From assembly GCF_030409635.1 (NCBI RefSeq), contig NZ_JAUFQF010000004.1, forward strand, positions 1,088,241-1,152,240: 64,000 nt of DNA. Direction: 5' to 3'. Positions 26,131 to 37,824 of the stretch are shown here, one piece after another. Made by a program: the position numbers and the translations under genes. Within the stretch, counting starts at the first letter, position 1; each line of letters opens with the position of its first letter. Under the pieces are notes generated by a model, which worked only from the letters and a program-made list of their open reading frames with translations, had not been told where the DNA came from and did not search any database. The stretch comes from Vibrio agarivorans (GTDB lineage: Bacteria; Pseudomonadota; Gammaproteobacteria; Enterobacterales; Vibrionaceae).

Positions 26131-27194
26131 CAACTATGAAAAAAATTTTAGTAATCGGCCCGTCTTGGGTGGGCGATATGGTGATGTCACAAGGTTTGTA
26201 CATTGAGCTAAAACGTTTGCACCCAGAATCCCAAATTGATGTCTTAGCGCCGGGGTGGTGTAAAGCGATTTTAGATCGTATGCCAGAAGTGAATGAGGCG
26301 TTGGATATGCCACTTGGCCATGGCGACTTTGACTTGAGAACACGTTATCGAATCGGCAAGGTACTCAGAGGCGCGAATTATGATTTAGCATTTACGCTAC
26401 CTAACTCAGCTAAGTCTGCATTGATCCCGTGGTTTGCGCGTATTCCTGTACGTACTGGTTGGAAAGGGGAGTGCCGTTATGGATTACTTAACGATCTTCG
26501 CACCAACAAAAGAGCATTTCAATATATGCTCGAGCGTTATGTAGCTCTCGCGCACAAGAAGCAGGAAATGACAGGCAGCGGTTGCTTAGGTGCATTGGAG
26601 TCGTTGCCTTATCCTAAACTATCGCTATCGGCAGACGCGCTTGAGCAAGCCCTAGCTAAGCTCAAACTCAATATGGATAGACCCGTGTTGGGCCTGTGTC
26701 CAGGGGCAGAATTTGGCCCGGCGAAGCGCTGGCCAGAGCAGCACTACTCGAGAATTGCAGAAGAACTGATAGATAAGGGTCATCAGGTGTGGCTGTTCGG
26801 TTCAAAGAAAGACACAGAAGTGACGAGTCAAATTCAGCAATTGATGAGCGAATCGAGCCGCGCCCACTGCACCAATTTAGCCGGTCGCACGTCATTAATA
26901 GAAGCGATTGACTTGATCGGCGCTTGTCAAACTGTGGTTAGTAACGATTCGGGCTTGATGCACATCGCTGCAGCTGTGGGTTGTAACGTAGTGGCAATTT
27001 ATGGTTCGAGTTCGCCCAAGTACACCCCTCCCCTGACCAGTAAACTCCGAGTGCTTAACACTGACATAGAGTGTCGTCCCTGTTTTCAGCGTGAGTGCCC
27101 TAAGCAGCACCTTAAGTGTTTAGTAGATTTAGTTCCCCAACATGCTATAGAGGCAATCGAGAGTTTCGATCAGGTACGTTGTGATGAAAGCTAG
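26127..27194 (+). CDS. waaF: ADP-heptose--LPS heptosyltransferase II WaaF
   Basis: WaaF adds the second heptose of the LPS inner core. It is a GT9 enzyme of 355 residues: the N-terminal motif KILVIGPSWVGDMVMSQ, the LPNSAKSA region, the LCPGAEFGPAKRWP donor-site segment and SNDSGLMHIAAA near the C-terminus. The ATG at 26127 overlaps the previous stop; an ATG nine bases later is also possible. It overlaps waaA. Confidence 0.92.
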   Translation: MTTMKKILVIGPSWVGDMVMSQGLYIELKRLHPESQIDVLAPGWCKAILDRMPEVNEALDMPLGHGDFDLRTRYRIGKVLRGANYDLAFTLPNSAKSALIPWFARIPVRTGWKGECRYGLLNDLRTNKRAFQYMLERYVALAHKKQEMTGSGCLGALESLPYPKLSLSADALEQALAKLKLNMDRPVLGLCPGAEFGPAKRWPEQHYSRIAEELIDKGHQVWLFGSKKDTEVTSQIQQLMSESSRAHCTNLAGRTSLIEAIDLIGACQTVVSNDSGLMHIAAAVGCNVVAIYGSSSPKYTPPLTSKLRVLNTDIECRPCFQRECPKQHLKCLVDLVPQHAIEAIESFDQVRCDES

Positions 27195-28473
27195 GTTAGC
27201 ACGTCTCATTTACACTGCTGTTTTGGCCTTAGTGTCACCAATTCTCCTGTGGGGGCTTTATCGTAAACGGCCCAATAAGCCTGAGTTTGGTATTCGTTGG
27301 AAAGAACACTTTGGTTTTACGCCCGTGCTGAGAGGTGTGAGTGCCAAGGTAATTTGGATCCATGCTGTCTCAGTCGGTGAGGTATTAGCCAGCAAACGAC
27401 TTATTTTGGATCTTAAAGCACGCTATGTCGATGCGACGATATTGGTAACTACTACCACCAGTACAGGAGCTGAACAGGTAGCTGCGATGGAGGCTGGCAT
27501 TGAACATCGCTATATGCCCATCGACTTTTCTTGGTGTGTTCGACGGTTTTTACACGTTGTGAAGCCCTCACTGTTGCTCGTAGTGGAAACTGAAGTGTGG
27601 CCGAACACATTGAGAACTGTCAAAAAGAGTGGGGTGCCGATGCTACTAGTTAATGCTCGCTTATCAGAAAAATCACAGAACAATTATCAAATAATCAAAG
27701 ACCTTATTTCTCCGTCACTTGCTCATTTTAACCAAATTTTGACGGTACATGATGATGATACTGACCGTTTTATAGAGCTTGGTGTAGCCGAAACGCGTGT
27801 TTCGACTATGGGGTCACTTAAGTACGACGTGTCGATTTCTGAATCGATAAAAGATCAAAGTGAATTGTTGAAAACGTCATATACTGGAAGACTTGTATTC
27901 GTCGCGGCTAGCACGCATGCGGGCGAAGATGAGATGATGTTAGAGGCGTATAAGCTTACTAAAGTTCATGTGCCTAACTTGTTATTAGTGTTAGTGCCAA
28001 GGCATCCTGAGCGTTTTGATAGTGTGTTTGAAAACATTGTTTCAATGGGGCTGTTGGGCGCTCGAAAAACTCAGTTAAAAGACCAAACGTTAGAAGACAG
28101 TGTTGACGTATACCTTGCTGATACAATGGGTGAGATGTTACACATACTTGGTGCAAGCGATATGGTTTTTATGGGAGGGAGTCTTTTAGGGAAAAAAGTG
28201 GGTGGGCACAATTTTGTCGAGCCAGCACTTCTTAGTAAGCCTTGTCTGACCGGCCCTAGCTACTATAACTTTCAAGATATTGCCACCCAACTTATGAGTG
28301 TTGGTGCTCTTAATGTGGCCGAAGATGCTCAAGCTGTGTCAAAATATATTAGAGATTTCCAAGCTTGTCCTGCGCCTTATGAGCAAGGTGCAACTGCAGG
28401 GCTTTCTATTGTTAAAGCCAATCAAGGGGCACTTTCACGGGCACTAGATATCATTGACGAGTATATTGCTTAA
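27184..28473 (+). CDS. waaA: 3-deoxy-D-manno-octulosonic acid transferase WaaA (KdtA)
   Basis: WaaA transfers Kdo from CMP-Kdo to lipid IVA, the first step of core assembly. The 429-residue protein has an N-terminal membrane anchor, the IWIHAVSVGEV motif, LLVVETEVWPN, and a C-terminal GT-B half with GGHNFVEPA. ATG 27184 is preferred over GTG 27181. It overlaps waaF by 11 bases. Its neighbour kdkA phosphorylates the product. Confidence 0.95.
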   Translation: MKARLARLIYTAVLALVSPILLWGLYRKRPNKPEFGIRWKEHFGFTPVLRGVSAKVIWIHAVSVGEVLASKRLILDLKARYVDATILVTTTTSTGAEQVAAMEAGIEHRYMPIDFSWCVRRFLHVVKPSLLLVVETEVWPNTLRTVKKSGVPMLLVNARLSEKSQNNYQIIKDLISPSLAHFNQILTVHDDDTDRFIELGVAETRVSTMGSLKYDVSISESIKDQSELLKTSYTGRLVFVAASTHAGEDEMMLEAYKLTKVHVPNLLLVLVPRHPERFDSVFENIVSMGLLGARKTQLKDQTLEDSVDVYLADTMGEMLHILGASDMVFMGGSLLGKKVGGHNFVEPALLSKPCLTGPSYYNFQDIATQLMSVGALNVAEDAQAVSKYIRDFQACPAPYEQGATAGLSIVKANQGALSRALDIIDEYIA

Positions 28474-28576
28474 AGAGTCATTCGACGCGCTTTGTTTGGA
28501 GCTTATTTACACCTAGTGTATTCTGGTTGAAATAATAGGCCCCTAACGGTGCACAACACACAGAACTGGACAAACT

Positions 28577-29326
28577 ATGCCGCATATACCTACTTATGTT
28601 ATTCACCCCACAACAGGACATGAAGATAGAGAAGCACATCTGGTTGAGCACTTACCGAGTGTTGGGCTCACTGATTATGAGTTCATCAAGGAAGGTGATG
28701 CTGATGCGCTTAGCAATGACATTATCAATGACTTTTTCGGCCCAGGATTGACTTTGGGAGGAATGTCTTGCAACTACAAACACTACTTATCGTACAAGTA
28801 TATGCTTGAACGTGATCAAGACTACTGTCTAATACTTGAAAACGATGTGTTTGTGGATAAGGACATATTGTCTCAAATCGGTCGAATGTTGGCCGAGGTT
28901 AAGAGTAAGCGTAATTGGCTAATCAATATTGAAGAAGCGTCAGAGTTGGTGCCAATATGGTATCGAAAGCCAGGTAAATTGGTATACCGTGCAGGGAAAA
29001 ATAAGATGGCTGCTGGTTATATCGTTGATAAGTACTTTGCACAAACTATGGTGACGTACTTGGAAGCAAATCTGATTGATAAAAACTTTGACTCACTGAT
29101 TTCTCAAGTGGCTGAAGAGCTTGCGATATCATTATACTGGAGTCATCCACCGCTGGTCCGTCAGGGGAGTAAAGATGGTACATTTGCTAGTGAGATTAGT
29201 GATGAGCAGCAAGGTTTTTGGGTGAAAATAAAAAGTAACACTCGCAATTTCTATAAAATGCATGTGTTGAGTAACATTCAGCCAAAGCGCTTGCGTTTGT
29301 TTCGCCCATATAAAGATGATGATTAA
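28577..29326 (+). CDS. Family 25 glycosyltransferase
   Basis: A 249-residue LPS-type GT25 protein. The family start (YVIHPTTGHEDREAHL), the GGMSCNYKHYLSYK segment that replaces the usual acceptor motif, and the LENDVFV acidic motif are present. The closely related group includes galactosyl- and glucosyltransferases of Haemophilus and Neisseria LOS. It is followed tail to tail by kdkA, the two stop codons overlapping. Confidence 0.85.
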   Translation: MPHIPTYVIHPTTGHEDREAHLVEHLPSVGLTDYEFIKEGDADALSNDIINDFFGPGLTLGGMSCNYKHYLSYKYMLERDQDYCLILENDVFVDKDILSQIGRMLAEVKSKRNWLINIEEASELVPIWYRKPGKLVYRAGKNKMAAGYIVDKYFAQTMVTYLEANLIDKNFDSLISQVAEELAISLYWSHPPLVRQGSKDGTFASEISDEQQGFWVKIKSNTRNFYKMHVLSNIQPKRLRLFRPYKDDD

Positions 29327-30048
29327 ACGTCGGATAGGCTTGATACGCCATACCCTGTGAGCAGGTGCTGCCAATCGCTCAATTCAAACTTGATACCTTT
29401 ACGACTTTGCTCTTTTTTAAATGAGCGCAATAATCGTTTTAGGTTGCTTTGCTTCCAACTGCTATTCCCGAGTTCAATTCGACAATTGTCAAAGTCAATC
29501 AACCAGACTGTTTGTTTACTGTCGATGAGAATATTGTGGCAATTTAAGTCAGTATGGTTTACGCCAGCTTGGTGCATTTTTTTTATCTCTTGCCCTATGC
29601 GTTGATAGATATCCGCAGACATCACTTCGCGCTGCAATCTATCGACCAGCGCGCTTGATTGATGAATTTTCTGGGTGATGATATCGGTTTTGTAAAACAG
29701 GCCATGCCGGGTCACTTTCGCAGCGATTGGACTTGGTACGTTCACGTTACTTTTCTTCAATTGTTCAAGGGCATTTAGTTCAGCGACGCTACGCGTTTTC
29801 TTCATTCCTAAATACAAATAACTGTCACGTACCACCTTTCCCAAGAGCCCACCACGATAATAGTGGCGAATAGCGAATTCGTTGGATTGCTCTTTGACAA
29901 ACCAAGTAGTTCCTCGACCAGTCGCGCTACCCATGATTAAGTTACTGCGGCGCCAAAACTCTATATTGAAAGCATCTTCGACCTTTACGCTCAATTTCTT
30001 AGGGTCAAAGTAGTAGGTAACATTGTTGTGCTGAACTAGATTGAACAT
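29323..30048 (-). CDS. kdkA: 3-deoxy-D-manno-octulosonic acid kinase KdkA
   Basis: KdkA phosphorylates Kdo at position 4, as in Haemophilus, Pasteurella and Vibrio LPS with a single phosphorylated Kdo. The 241-residue protein has a kinase-like fold: a glycine-rich GSATGRGTTWFVKE region, catalytic HTDLNCHNIL and the metal-binding LIDFDNCR. The ATG at 30048 fits the usual family start; a longer frame from 30135 would overlap the divergent GT9 gene. No strong ribosome site is seen. It is the only minus-strand gene in this stretch. Confidence 0.92.
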   Translation of the reverse strand: MFNLVQHNNVTYYFDPKKLSVKVEDAFNIEFWRRSNLIMGSATGRGTTWFVKEQSNEFAIRHYYRGGLLGKVVRDSYLYLGMKKTRSVAELNALEQLKKSNVNVPSPIAAKVTRHGLFYKTDIITQKIHQSSALVDRLQREVMSADIYQRIGQEIKKMHQAGVNHTDLNCHNILIDSKQTVWLIDFDNCRIELGNSSWKQSNLKRLLRSFKKEQSRKGIKFELSDWQHLLTGYGVSSLSDV

Positions 30049-30120
30049 AGTGTGCCGTGATGAAGAGGAGGTTTTGTGGCATACTATCATCTGAATTAAA
30101 GTGATAGGAACCAAAATCTC

Positions 30121-31206
30121 ATGGCGAGTGAGCACTTGACTGCTACCGATTTGACAGCGCCTAAAATTTTACTAGTTTTAACCCGCTATCTGGGTGATAC
30201 GTTACTGATGACTGGTGTCTTGCGAAGCTTGCGTAGTGCTTATCCGAAAGCATCAATTACGGCACTAGTGGCTCATAAGGGGCGCTTTGCCCTTGAGGGC
30301 AACGGGGATCTTGATGAATTGTTGGTTGTGGAAGATAAGTTCTCACTATCTGGCATGATGAAGCTACTCCAATCACACTTCAGGCGCTATGACTGGGTGA
30401 TTAACGATAAAGCTTCGGGAAAAAGTGAAATCTATGCCTTTTTGTTTGGCAAACTTGGCAGCAAAACAAGTTGGCAAGCGCGGGTTTTGAACCAAAATAT
30501 GCTCGGTACTTGGCGAAGTAAAGCGCCGTTTAATCATCATTGTGTACTTGATGATGATGATCGTGAGCACCGCATGGTGCGCAGTATGAAATTACTCGAA
30601 CCATTGCCCGTTAAGGTGCAAGCTCAAATTGTTGTGCCATCTATTCCTGTCGCATTGTCATTACCTATGCACTATTTGGTACTTCATGTTCCTGCGTCTA
30701 ATGATTTGAAGCAGTGGTCTATCTCCAATTGGCGTCAATTGGTTGATGGCCTGCTTCATTCTGGTATTTCTCTAGTGCTCACCGGCGCGCCATCTGAGCG
30801 CGACAAAAGGTTAGTCTCTGAAGTAATGAATGGGCTAGAGGATGATCCACAGGTGATTGATTTATCTGGTAAGCTCTCGATTGCAGAGATGGCCACAGTG
30901 GTTAAGCAAAGCGCTGGCTATATTGGACCGGATGGGGGTACTACGCATTTGGCCTCAGCGTTTGATATACCCATTTTTTGTATTGTGAGCGTAGCCAATG
31001 CGGTGATGTGGGGGCCATGGCCATATCAGATGAGTATTGAGGATTATCAGCGAGAGCCTTATGAGGCCGATGCAGAACAACAAGTCAGAGGAAATGTGTC
31101 TATATTCCAAGCTCACCCAGATGCAACATATGCCCTACAACGTAATATTCACCCACAAAATGTATTATCTCATGTATTAGCTGTTATTGAGAGGAATGAA
31201 TCGTGA
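30121..31206 (+). CDS. Family 9 glycosyltransferase, heptosyltransferase III-like
   Basis: A 361-residue GT9 protein: PKILLVLTRYLGDTLLMTGVLRSL, HVPASNDLKQWS and YIGPDGGTTHLASAFDIP are the family's N-terminal and donor-site motifs. It most resembles the WaaQ/RfaQ heptosyltransferase III group. It starts 72 bases from the divergent kdkA start and overlaps the next gene by four bases (GTGA). Confidence 0.85.
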   Translation: MASEHLTATDLTAPKILLVLTRYLGDTLLMTGVLRSLRSAYPKASITALVAHKGRFALEGNGDLDELLVVEDKFSLSGMMKLLQSHFRRYDWVINDKASGKSEIYAFLFGKLGSKTSWQARVLNQNMLGTWRSKAPFNHHCVLDDDDREHRMVRSMKLLEPLPVKVQAQIVVPSIPVALSLPMHYLVLHVPASNDLKQWSISNWRQLVDGLLHSGISLVLTGAPSERDKRLVSEVMNGLEDDPQVIDLSGKLSIAEMATVVKQSAGYIGPDGGTTHLASAFDIPIFCIVSVANAVMWGPWPYQMSIEDYQREPYEADAEQQVRGNVSIFQAHPDATYALQRNIHPQNVLSHVLAVIERNES

Positions 31207-31997
31207 CAACAGTTAGTTTAATTATCACGACCTACAACTGGGAAGAGGCCTTAGAGGCCGTGCTGAAAAGTGTTCTTTTTCAAACGCGATTGCCGGACGA
31301 AGTAGTAATCGCCGATGACGGTTCGCGTGAGGGGACGAAAGCGCTAATTGAGTCTTATCAGTCAAGGTTTCCTATACCACTAATCCATAGTTGGCAACCG
31401 GATGAGGGTTTTCGTTTAGCGATGTCTCGAAACCGTGCTATAGCCAATGCGGTGGGTGAGTATCTGATTATGATCGATGGTGACATAGTGATGCCACCAA
31501 GCTTTATTGAGGATCATATACGGGCAGCCAAACCAGGATGGTTTATTCAAGGGGGGCGTGTACAAGTCGGGCCAACTCGAAGCCGCGAGTTGATGATTAA
31601 GCCAATGTCACTGTCTCCTTTTGCCAGTGATATCCGTAATCGGAAAAACACCATTTCCAGTAACCTGCTGAGCCGTTTGTTTTCCTACCAACGCGACAAC
31701 GACGCTGCAACACGGGGTTGCAATATGAGCTTTTGGAAAGCGGAGGTAACAAAAGTCAATGGGTTTAACGAAGCCTTTGAAGGGTGGGGGCGCGAAGACA
31801 GCGAGTTTGTTCATCGTATGCTAAATAGTGGCTACCATCGTTTGTATTTAAAGTTTGCAGGTGCGGGATTACACCTTTATCACAAGGAAAATGCACGCGA
31901 TGCGCTGCCACACAACGACGCGATTTTTCATAATACCGTTGAGAAGAAACTCAAGTGGTGTGAACTTGGCCTTGAACAGTACTTAAAGGCTGAGTAA
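31203..31997 (+). CDS. Family 2 glycosyltransferase with galactosyltransferase-like C-terminus
   Basis: A 264-residue protein with a GT2 start (SLIITTYNWEEALE), the DDGSREGTK and MIDGDIVMP (DxD) motifs, and the ED motif FEGWGREDSEFVHRM found in the Glyco_transf_7C domain of polysaccharide synthases. GTG 31203 is the start, overlapping the preceding stop. It is placed among LPS core genes; target sugar unknown. Confidence 0.85.
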   Translation: MTTVSLIITTYNWEEALEAVLKSVLFQTRLPDEVVIADDGSREGTKALIESYQSRFPIPLIHSWQPDEGFRLAMSRNRAIANAVGEYLIMIDGDIVMPPSFIEDHIRAAKPGWFIQGGRVQVGPTRSRELMIKPMSLSPFASDIRNRKNTISSNLLSRLFSYQRDNDAATRGCNMSFWKAEVTKVNGFNEAFEGWGREDSEFVHRMLNSGYHRLYLKFAGAGLHLYHKENARDALPHNDAIFHNTVEKKLKWCELGLEQYLKAE

Positions 31998-32000
31998 TTA

Positions 32001-33032
32001 ATGGTGAGATCGATTTGCATATTGCGTTTGTCGGCCATTGGTGACGTTTGCCATGCCTTGTCAGTCGTACAACACATCCAAAACACCTACCCACAAAGCA
32101 AAATTACTTGGATTATGGGTAAAGTAGAAGCACAGCTATTGGGAGATTTACCGGGTGTAGAGGTTGTGGTGTTTGATAAAACACAGGGCTTTACTGGTAT
32201 GAAAATGGTGTGGAAGCAACTGTCCTCCCAAAGGTTTGATTTACTTTTGCATATGCAAGTTGCTTTGCGTGCAAGTGTATTGACATTAGGTATTCGAGCT
32301 AAAACCAAACTGGGGTTCAGTTGGGGCATCGCGAAAGAGGGCCAGTGGCTTTTTACCAATCAAAAGCTGCCATCGACGAGAGCGATTCATGTGCTTGATA
32401 ACTTTATGTGTTTTGCTAGTGACATAGGGTGCCCGAAAGTGGTTCCTGAATGGTTTATCCCGCTTTCTAAGCAAGATGAGAGCGTTAAAGCTTTATTGCC
32501 AGCAAAGTATATTGTGATCAGCCCTAGCGCAAGTAAGCCAGAACGAAATTGGCTTGCGGAACGTTATGCTAAAGTGGCTGAGCGGGCGGTAGAGCTCGGT
32601 TTCGCTGTCGTGATCACGGGAGGGCCGAGTGCGGCTGAACGAGCTCTAGCAGATGGAATTATCGGCGCGTGTCAATTTGATTTGTTCGATTTGGTAGGGA
32701 AAACCAACCTAAAATCGCTGTGTGTTGTACTACGTGATGCCCAGGTCGTCATCGCACCAGACTCAGGGCCTGCGCATCTAGCAACCACTCAGGGGACACC
32801 GGTTATTGGGCTCTATGCACACAGTAACCCTAAAAGAACGGGCCCTTATAATAGTCTCAACTGGGTCGTATCAGTCTATGAAGAGGTGGTGTTAGAACAA
32901 CATGGGAAACCGAGTAAAGAGCTTGCTTGGGGGACCAGAGTTAAAGGTGAAGAACTCATGGCACGCATTACAACGGATCGGGTGATTGAGACCTTTGAGC
33001 GATTAATCTCAGATTTGAAACTTAAGAAGTAA
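32001..33032 (+). CDS. Family 9 glycosyltransferase, heptosyltransferase I-like
   Basis: A 343-residue GT9 enzyme with the start ICILRLSAIGDVCHALSVV (residues 5-23), SPSASKPERNW, and APDSGPAHLATTQG. The opening ILRLSAIGDVCHA is characteristic of the WaaC-type enzymes that add the first heptose to Kdo. It precedes coaD by six bases. I cannot exclude another heptosyltransferase role, so no symbol is given. Confidence 0.8.
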   Translation: MVRSICILRLSAIGDVCHALSVVQHIQNTYPQSKITWIMGKVEAQLLGDLPGVEVVVFDKTQGFTGMKMVWKQLSSQRFDLLLHMQVALRASVLTLGIRAKTKLGFSWGIAKEGQWLFTNQKLPSTRAIHVLDNFMCFASDIGCPKVVPEWFIPLSKQDESVKALLPAKYIVISPSASKPERNWLAERYAKVAERAVELGFAVVITGGPSAAERALADGIIGACQFDLFDLVGKTNLKSLCVVLRDAQVVIAPDSGPAHLATTQGTPVIGLYAHSNPKRTGPYNSLNWVVSVYEEVVLEQHGKPSKELAWGTRVKGEELMARITTDRVIETFERLISDLKLKK

Positions 33033-34514
<1,482 letters not shown>

Positions 34515-34531
<17 letters not shown>

Positions 34532-36017
34532 AAATTTTCGTTTGGCGCGCGCTTTATGTGCAAGTAGTACTTTTTTATGCACTTCACTTTTGCATGCTGC
34601 ACCTTGGGTAAACCCGGATGATATTCATCTTCGAGCCGATATTCAGGCACTGTCCAGTGCCAAGGTTATTCGCGTTCCAGTCACTACCTACCCTTTGATG
34701 TGGGATGGCGTAATTAATGACATGGACACCTATCGCCACCTAGCGAATAGTCCGATGCTCAAGGATGCGTATCAGCGTGTGAGGCGTGCACATCGAAACC
34801 AGCAAACGAACAACGTTAAGCTTGAAATGGGTGGGGCAACTGAAGCGTTGCGTTTCCAGCATTTTGGTACTCCCGTTCGCAAGCAAGGGGAAGTGACGGC
34901 AGGTTACACGGATACTGGAAGTTGGTGGTCATACAATATCGAAGCGACCTATTCAGTTAATGCGCCAGATGATGAAGAGGTAAGGTTAGACAACTCGTAT
35001 ATGGCCGCCATTGCCGGCAACTGGATTTTTACTGCGGGATATCAACAGCAATGGTACGGGCCGGGTTGGGATACCGTATTACTGATGGGCACGAATGCTC
35101 GCCCAATGCCAACGGTTTCGATAACACGCCATAATCCACAGGCCTTTGAGGCACCTGTTTTAAAGTGGTTGGGGCCTTGGACACTGACCACCGGCTTTAG
35201 TTGGATGGATGATGATCGTTATATGGAAGACACACTCTTGTGGACTTTCCGTGGCACTATTCGCCCTCATCCCAACTTTGAGTTTGGTGTAACTCGCGCG
35301 GCTCAGATGTGTGGTAATCCACCAGATGGTTCAGAAAAGTCGTGTGATCTAGACACGTTTTGGCGTGTGCTGATTGGTGATACCAATGTTTGGTCAGGTG
35401 AAAATCCAGCTAACCAAATTGCGTCTTTTGATTGGCGTTGGACGGATACAGTGAATGGTATGCCATACTCTCTTTACCATGAGCAGTCTGGTGAGGATAA
35501 CTTCCATCTGGGCATCCCGCCATTTAGTAAGCGGGGTTACATCTATGGCATGGACTTGACCTTTGAAGCTGTGAGCAATACTGTCACAGGCTTTATTGAA
35601 TACTCGGATACACAAGCTTGGTGTAATTACTCGAATCAATACAACTGTATGTATGAGCACAGTACTTATAAGTCGGGCTATAGATATAACGGCCGCTCTA
35701 TAGGCAGTACTTACGATAATGATGCCAGAACGTATATGATTGGTTTTGTGGGAACTCAGCACAGAACTGCGCATCGATGGAAAGCGAACTTCCGTTACCT
35801 AGAGCTAAATCGTGATAACAGTAATCGCCCTGCACCAGGAGGGAACCCCGTCGCACCGATTGGTGAAGACGCGATCAATATTGACTTTAGCTACGCATTC
35901 CCTATCCCTGTCGGGGAAATAGAGCTGGGAACGGAGTTCACGTATTCAACGTATCATGATGATATTGCCAGTGATACAAACCTAATGGCTTGGGGACAGT
36001 GGAGTCACAAGTTCTAA
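34515..36017 (+). CDS. Wzi-family outer-membrane protein 1
   Basis: A 500-residue exported protein of the Wzi/capsule assembly family (PF14052): an 18-strand outer-membrane beta-barrel that anchors capsule in E. coli K30. It has a signal peptide ending LLHAAPW, and the barrel ends with an aromatic residue (HKF). ATG 34515 gives the normal signal peptide; a GTG at 34491 would extend it. It overlaps the previous gene by 17 bases. A second Wzi-family protein is encoded at 40948. It is followed by a terminator. Confidence 0.85.
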
Positions 36018-36031
36018 TCGACATTTTGTCC

Positions 36032-36063
36032 TAAAAAAGCAGCCTTGTTTAGGCTGCTTTTTT
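36032..36063. terminator. Terminator after the first Wzi-family gene
   Basis: AAAAAGCAGCC and GGCTGCTTTTT pair around a seven-base loop, followed by TT. Because a T run lies on one side and an A run on the other, it may serve both directions, stopping the plus-strand operon and the convergent GT25 gene. Confidence 0.9.
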
Positions 36064-36099
36064 ATTGCTGGTACATATTTGTTATCGACCCAAATTACA

Positions 36100-36834
36100 T
36101 TATAGAGTTTTGAGACTCTCAATTTTATTTCTCAACTTCTCGTAGCTTCGAAATGCTTCATTGCCTAGCTTGGTGAGCAGTGAGGCACCACTTTTGTCTT
36201 TGCGTTGGACAGAAGCACTGGAAATGGTGGATTTAATCGCGAGTCTTTCTACCAAATTAGGTTTGGTCACCACAGTTTTTATGCTGTGTTTATAGGGCTT
36301 TTCCATGAAGTCATCGACGGGCTCATAAAAGCCACCTTGAGAGGCACTAATAAAGCGCTTAGCGGCATAGGGTGTAATGATATACCCTTGTGCGCCGCTG
36401 TACCTTTTTCTACTGCGGTACAGTTTCAGGCGTTCAGAGAGTGACTCAGCTAACTGATCCTGCCTAGGGAAGTAAGCAAATAGTTTGATATAATGATGCC
36501 GGTGGGTTGCTTCTTTCAGCGATGCTAAAGCTTGTTTGAAACCAGGGAGAAGTTTAACATTGTCTTCTATGACTAAGACGGGCTCATCAAGAGTTACAGC
36601 AAGCTCCCACACTTCATAGTGACTGGCATAACAGGCGACTTCTCCCGCCACGAGTTTATAGCCAAGACGTCGAACGGTGCTCTTATCTCGCCTTTTATCA
36701 TGGTGCAAATGACATGGTACTTCTGCGTCAATAGCATTAAATATTTGATAGTCGAGTGAGAGTTCATCAAGTTGCTTGGTGATCGTCGCTCGACGTTCAG
36801 TCGCCCGTTTTAGGCTAATTACCACTATTTTCAT
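36100..36834 (-). CDS. Family 25 glycosyltransferase (second copy)
   Basis: A 244-residue GT25 protein with VVISLKRATERRATI at the start, GEVACYASHYEVW (the usual GxxxCxxSH acceptor motif), VIEDNVKLLPGF and the conserved PVDDFM. It differs strongly from the GT25 at 28577. It is transcribed with the acyltransferase gene behind it (18-base gap). Confidence 0.85.
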   Translation of the reverse strand: MKIVVISLKRATERRATITKQLDELSLDYQIFNAIDAEVPCHLHHDKRRDKSTVRRLGYKLVAGEVACYASHYEVWELAVTLDEPVLVIEDNVKLLPGFKQALASLKEATHRHHYIKLFAYFPRQDQLAESLSERLKLYRSRKRYSGAQGYIITPYAAKRFISASQGGFYEPVDDFMEKPYKHSIKTVVTKPNLVERLAIKSTISSASVQRKDKSGASLLTKLGNEAFRSYEKLRNKIESLKTL

Positions 36835-36852
36835 TGTGTTACCACTAACTAT

Positions 36853-37824
36853 TTAAGGGTAAAGATCACTTCGTAGATAGGGCTCGTTCCCATCACGTTG
36901 AGTCTTGAGTAGCTTTAATATCCACATATATTGTTCAGGCCTTGGTTCAACAAAGGTTTCAACGACTTGGTTCATGACGCGAGCGTCGCTTTCATCATGG
37001 CCTGAGAGGTCATCGATTGGGGGGCTTATGTCAACTTCGTATTGGCCAGTCTCTAGGTTGTAGCTAGCAAAAACGGGCACGATCTTCGCTCGGCTGACCT
37101 TCGCAAGCTTACCTAAAGCCGGTAAGGTGGCCTTTTCTGTTGCAAAAAAATCAGCAAAAACACTTTGTTCTGGACCATGATCCTGATCTGGAAGGTAGTA
37201 ACCTAAATACCCATCTTTCACTGATTTAATAAAAGGTTTGATACCACCACTACGATCGTAAACTCGCCCGCCATACTGAACTCTTTGTTTGTGCATTAAC
37301 CAGTCAAAAACGAGGTTTTTTTGGCTGTTTGCCATAGCGGATACGGGTAAGCCTTTTGAAGCTAGTAAGATGGCGGGGATATCGATAGCCCATGAGTGCG
37401 GGACAAGTAAAATGGCACGTTGATTATTTTTTTGCAGAAGCTCTAAGTGCTCTAATCCCGTCACGACGGTTTTTTCACTAAGCCAATGTTTACTCCTAAG
37501 TGAAACAGCCGCAAAGCCGGTAAGAAAGACGCCCGCTGTGATCAGGTTGCGCTGGAGGATCTCAAACCTCTCTTGCTCTGTCTTATCTGGGAAACATAGC
37601 AGTAAGTTAATCAAGGCACGCCTAATAGCCCCACGTCCTTTTTTCATCTGTGACTTAACAATCTTCGTCACAATGACTTCTCTAAACTTTCTAGGAGTTA
37701 AAGCGAATGGTAAGGCGAGAAACACAACCAACCAAGTCCCCCAATACTTAGGCGCCAAAAAAGACCACTGAAACTCAGGGTTATAAGCTTTAGGATCGAA
37801 ATCGTTACGTTCTTTGTTATTCAT
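36853..37824 (-). CDS. lpxM: Lipid A late acyltransferase (LpxM/LpxN type)
   Basis: A 323-residue late acyltransferase of lipid A synthesis, with an N-terminal membrane anchor, the catalytic HX4D motif HSWAID and the RYDRSGG-type region (here GRVYDRSGG). It acylates the Kdo-lipid A precursor. In V. cholerae the enzyme at a comparable map position is LpxN, which adds 3-hydroxylaurate; the chain cannot be told from sequence, so the symbol is a family-level call. Confidence 0.88.
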   Translation of the reverse strand: MNNKERNDFDPKAYNPEFQWSFLAPKYWGTWLVVFLALPFALTPRKFREVIVTKIVKSQMKKGRGAIRRALINLLLCFPDKTEQERFEILQRNLITAGVFLTGFAAVSLRSKHWLSEKTVVTGLEHLELLQKNNQRAILLVPHSWAIDIPAILLASKGLPVSAMANSQKNLVFDWLMHKQRVQYGGRVYDRSGGIKPFIKSVKDGYLGYYLPDQDHGPEQSVFADFFATEKATLPALGKLAKVSRAKIVPVFASYNLETGQYEVDISPPIDDLSGHDESDARVMNQVVETFVEPRPEQYMWILKLLKTQRDGNEPYLRSDLYP

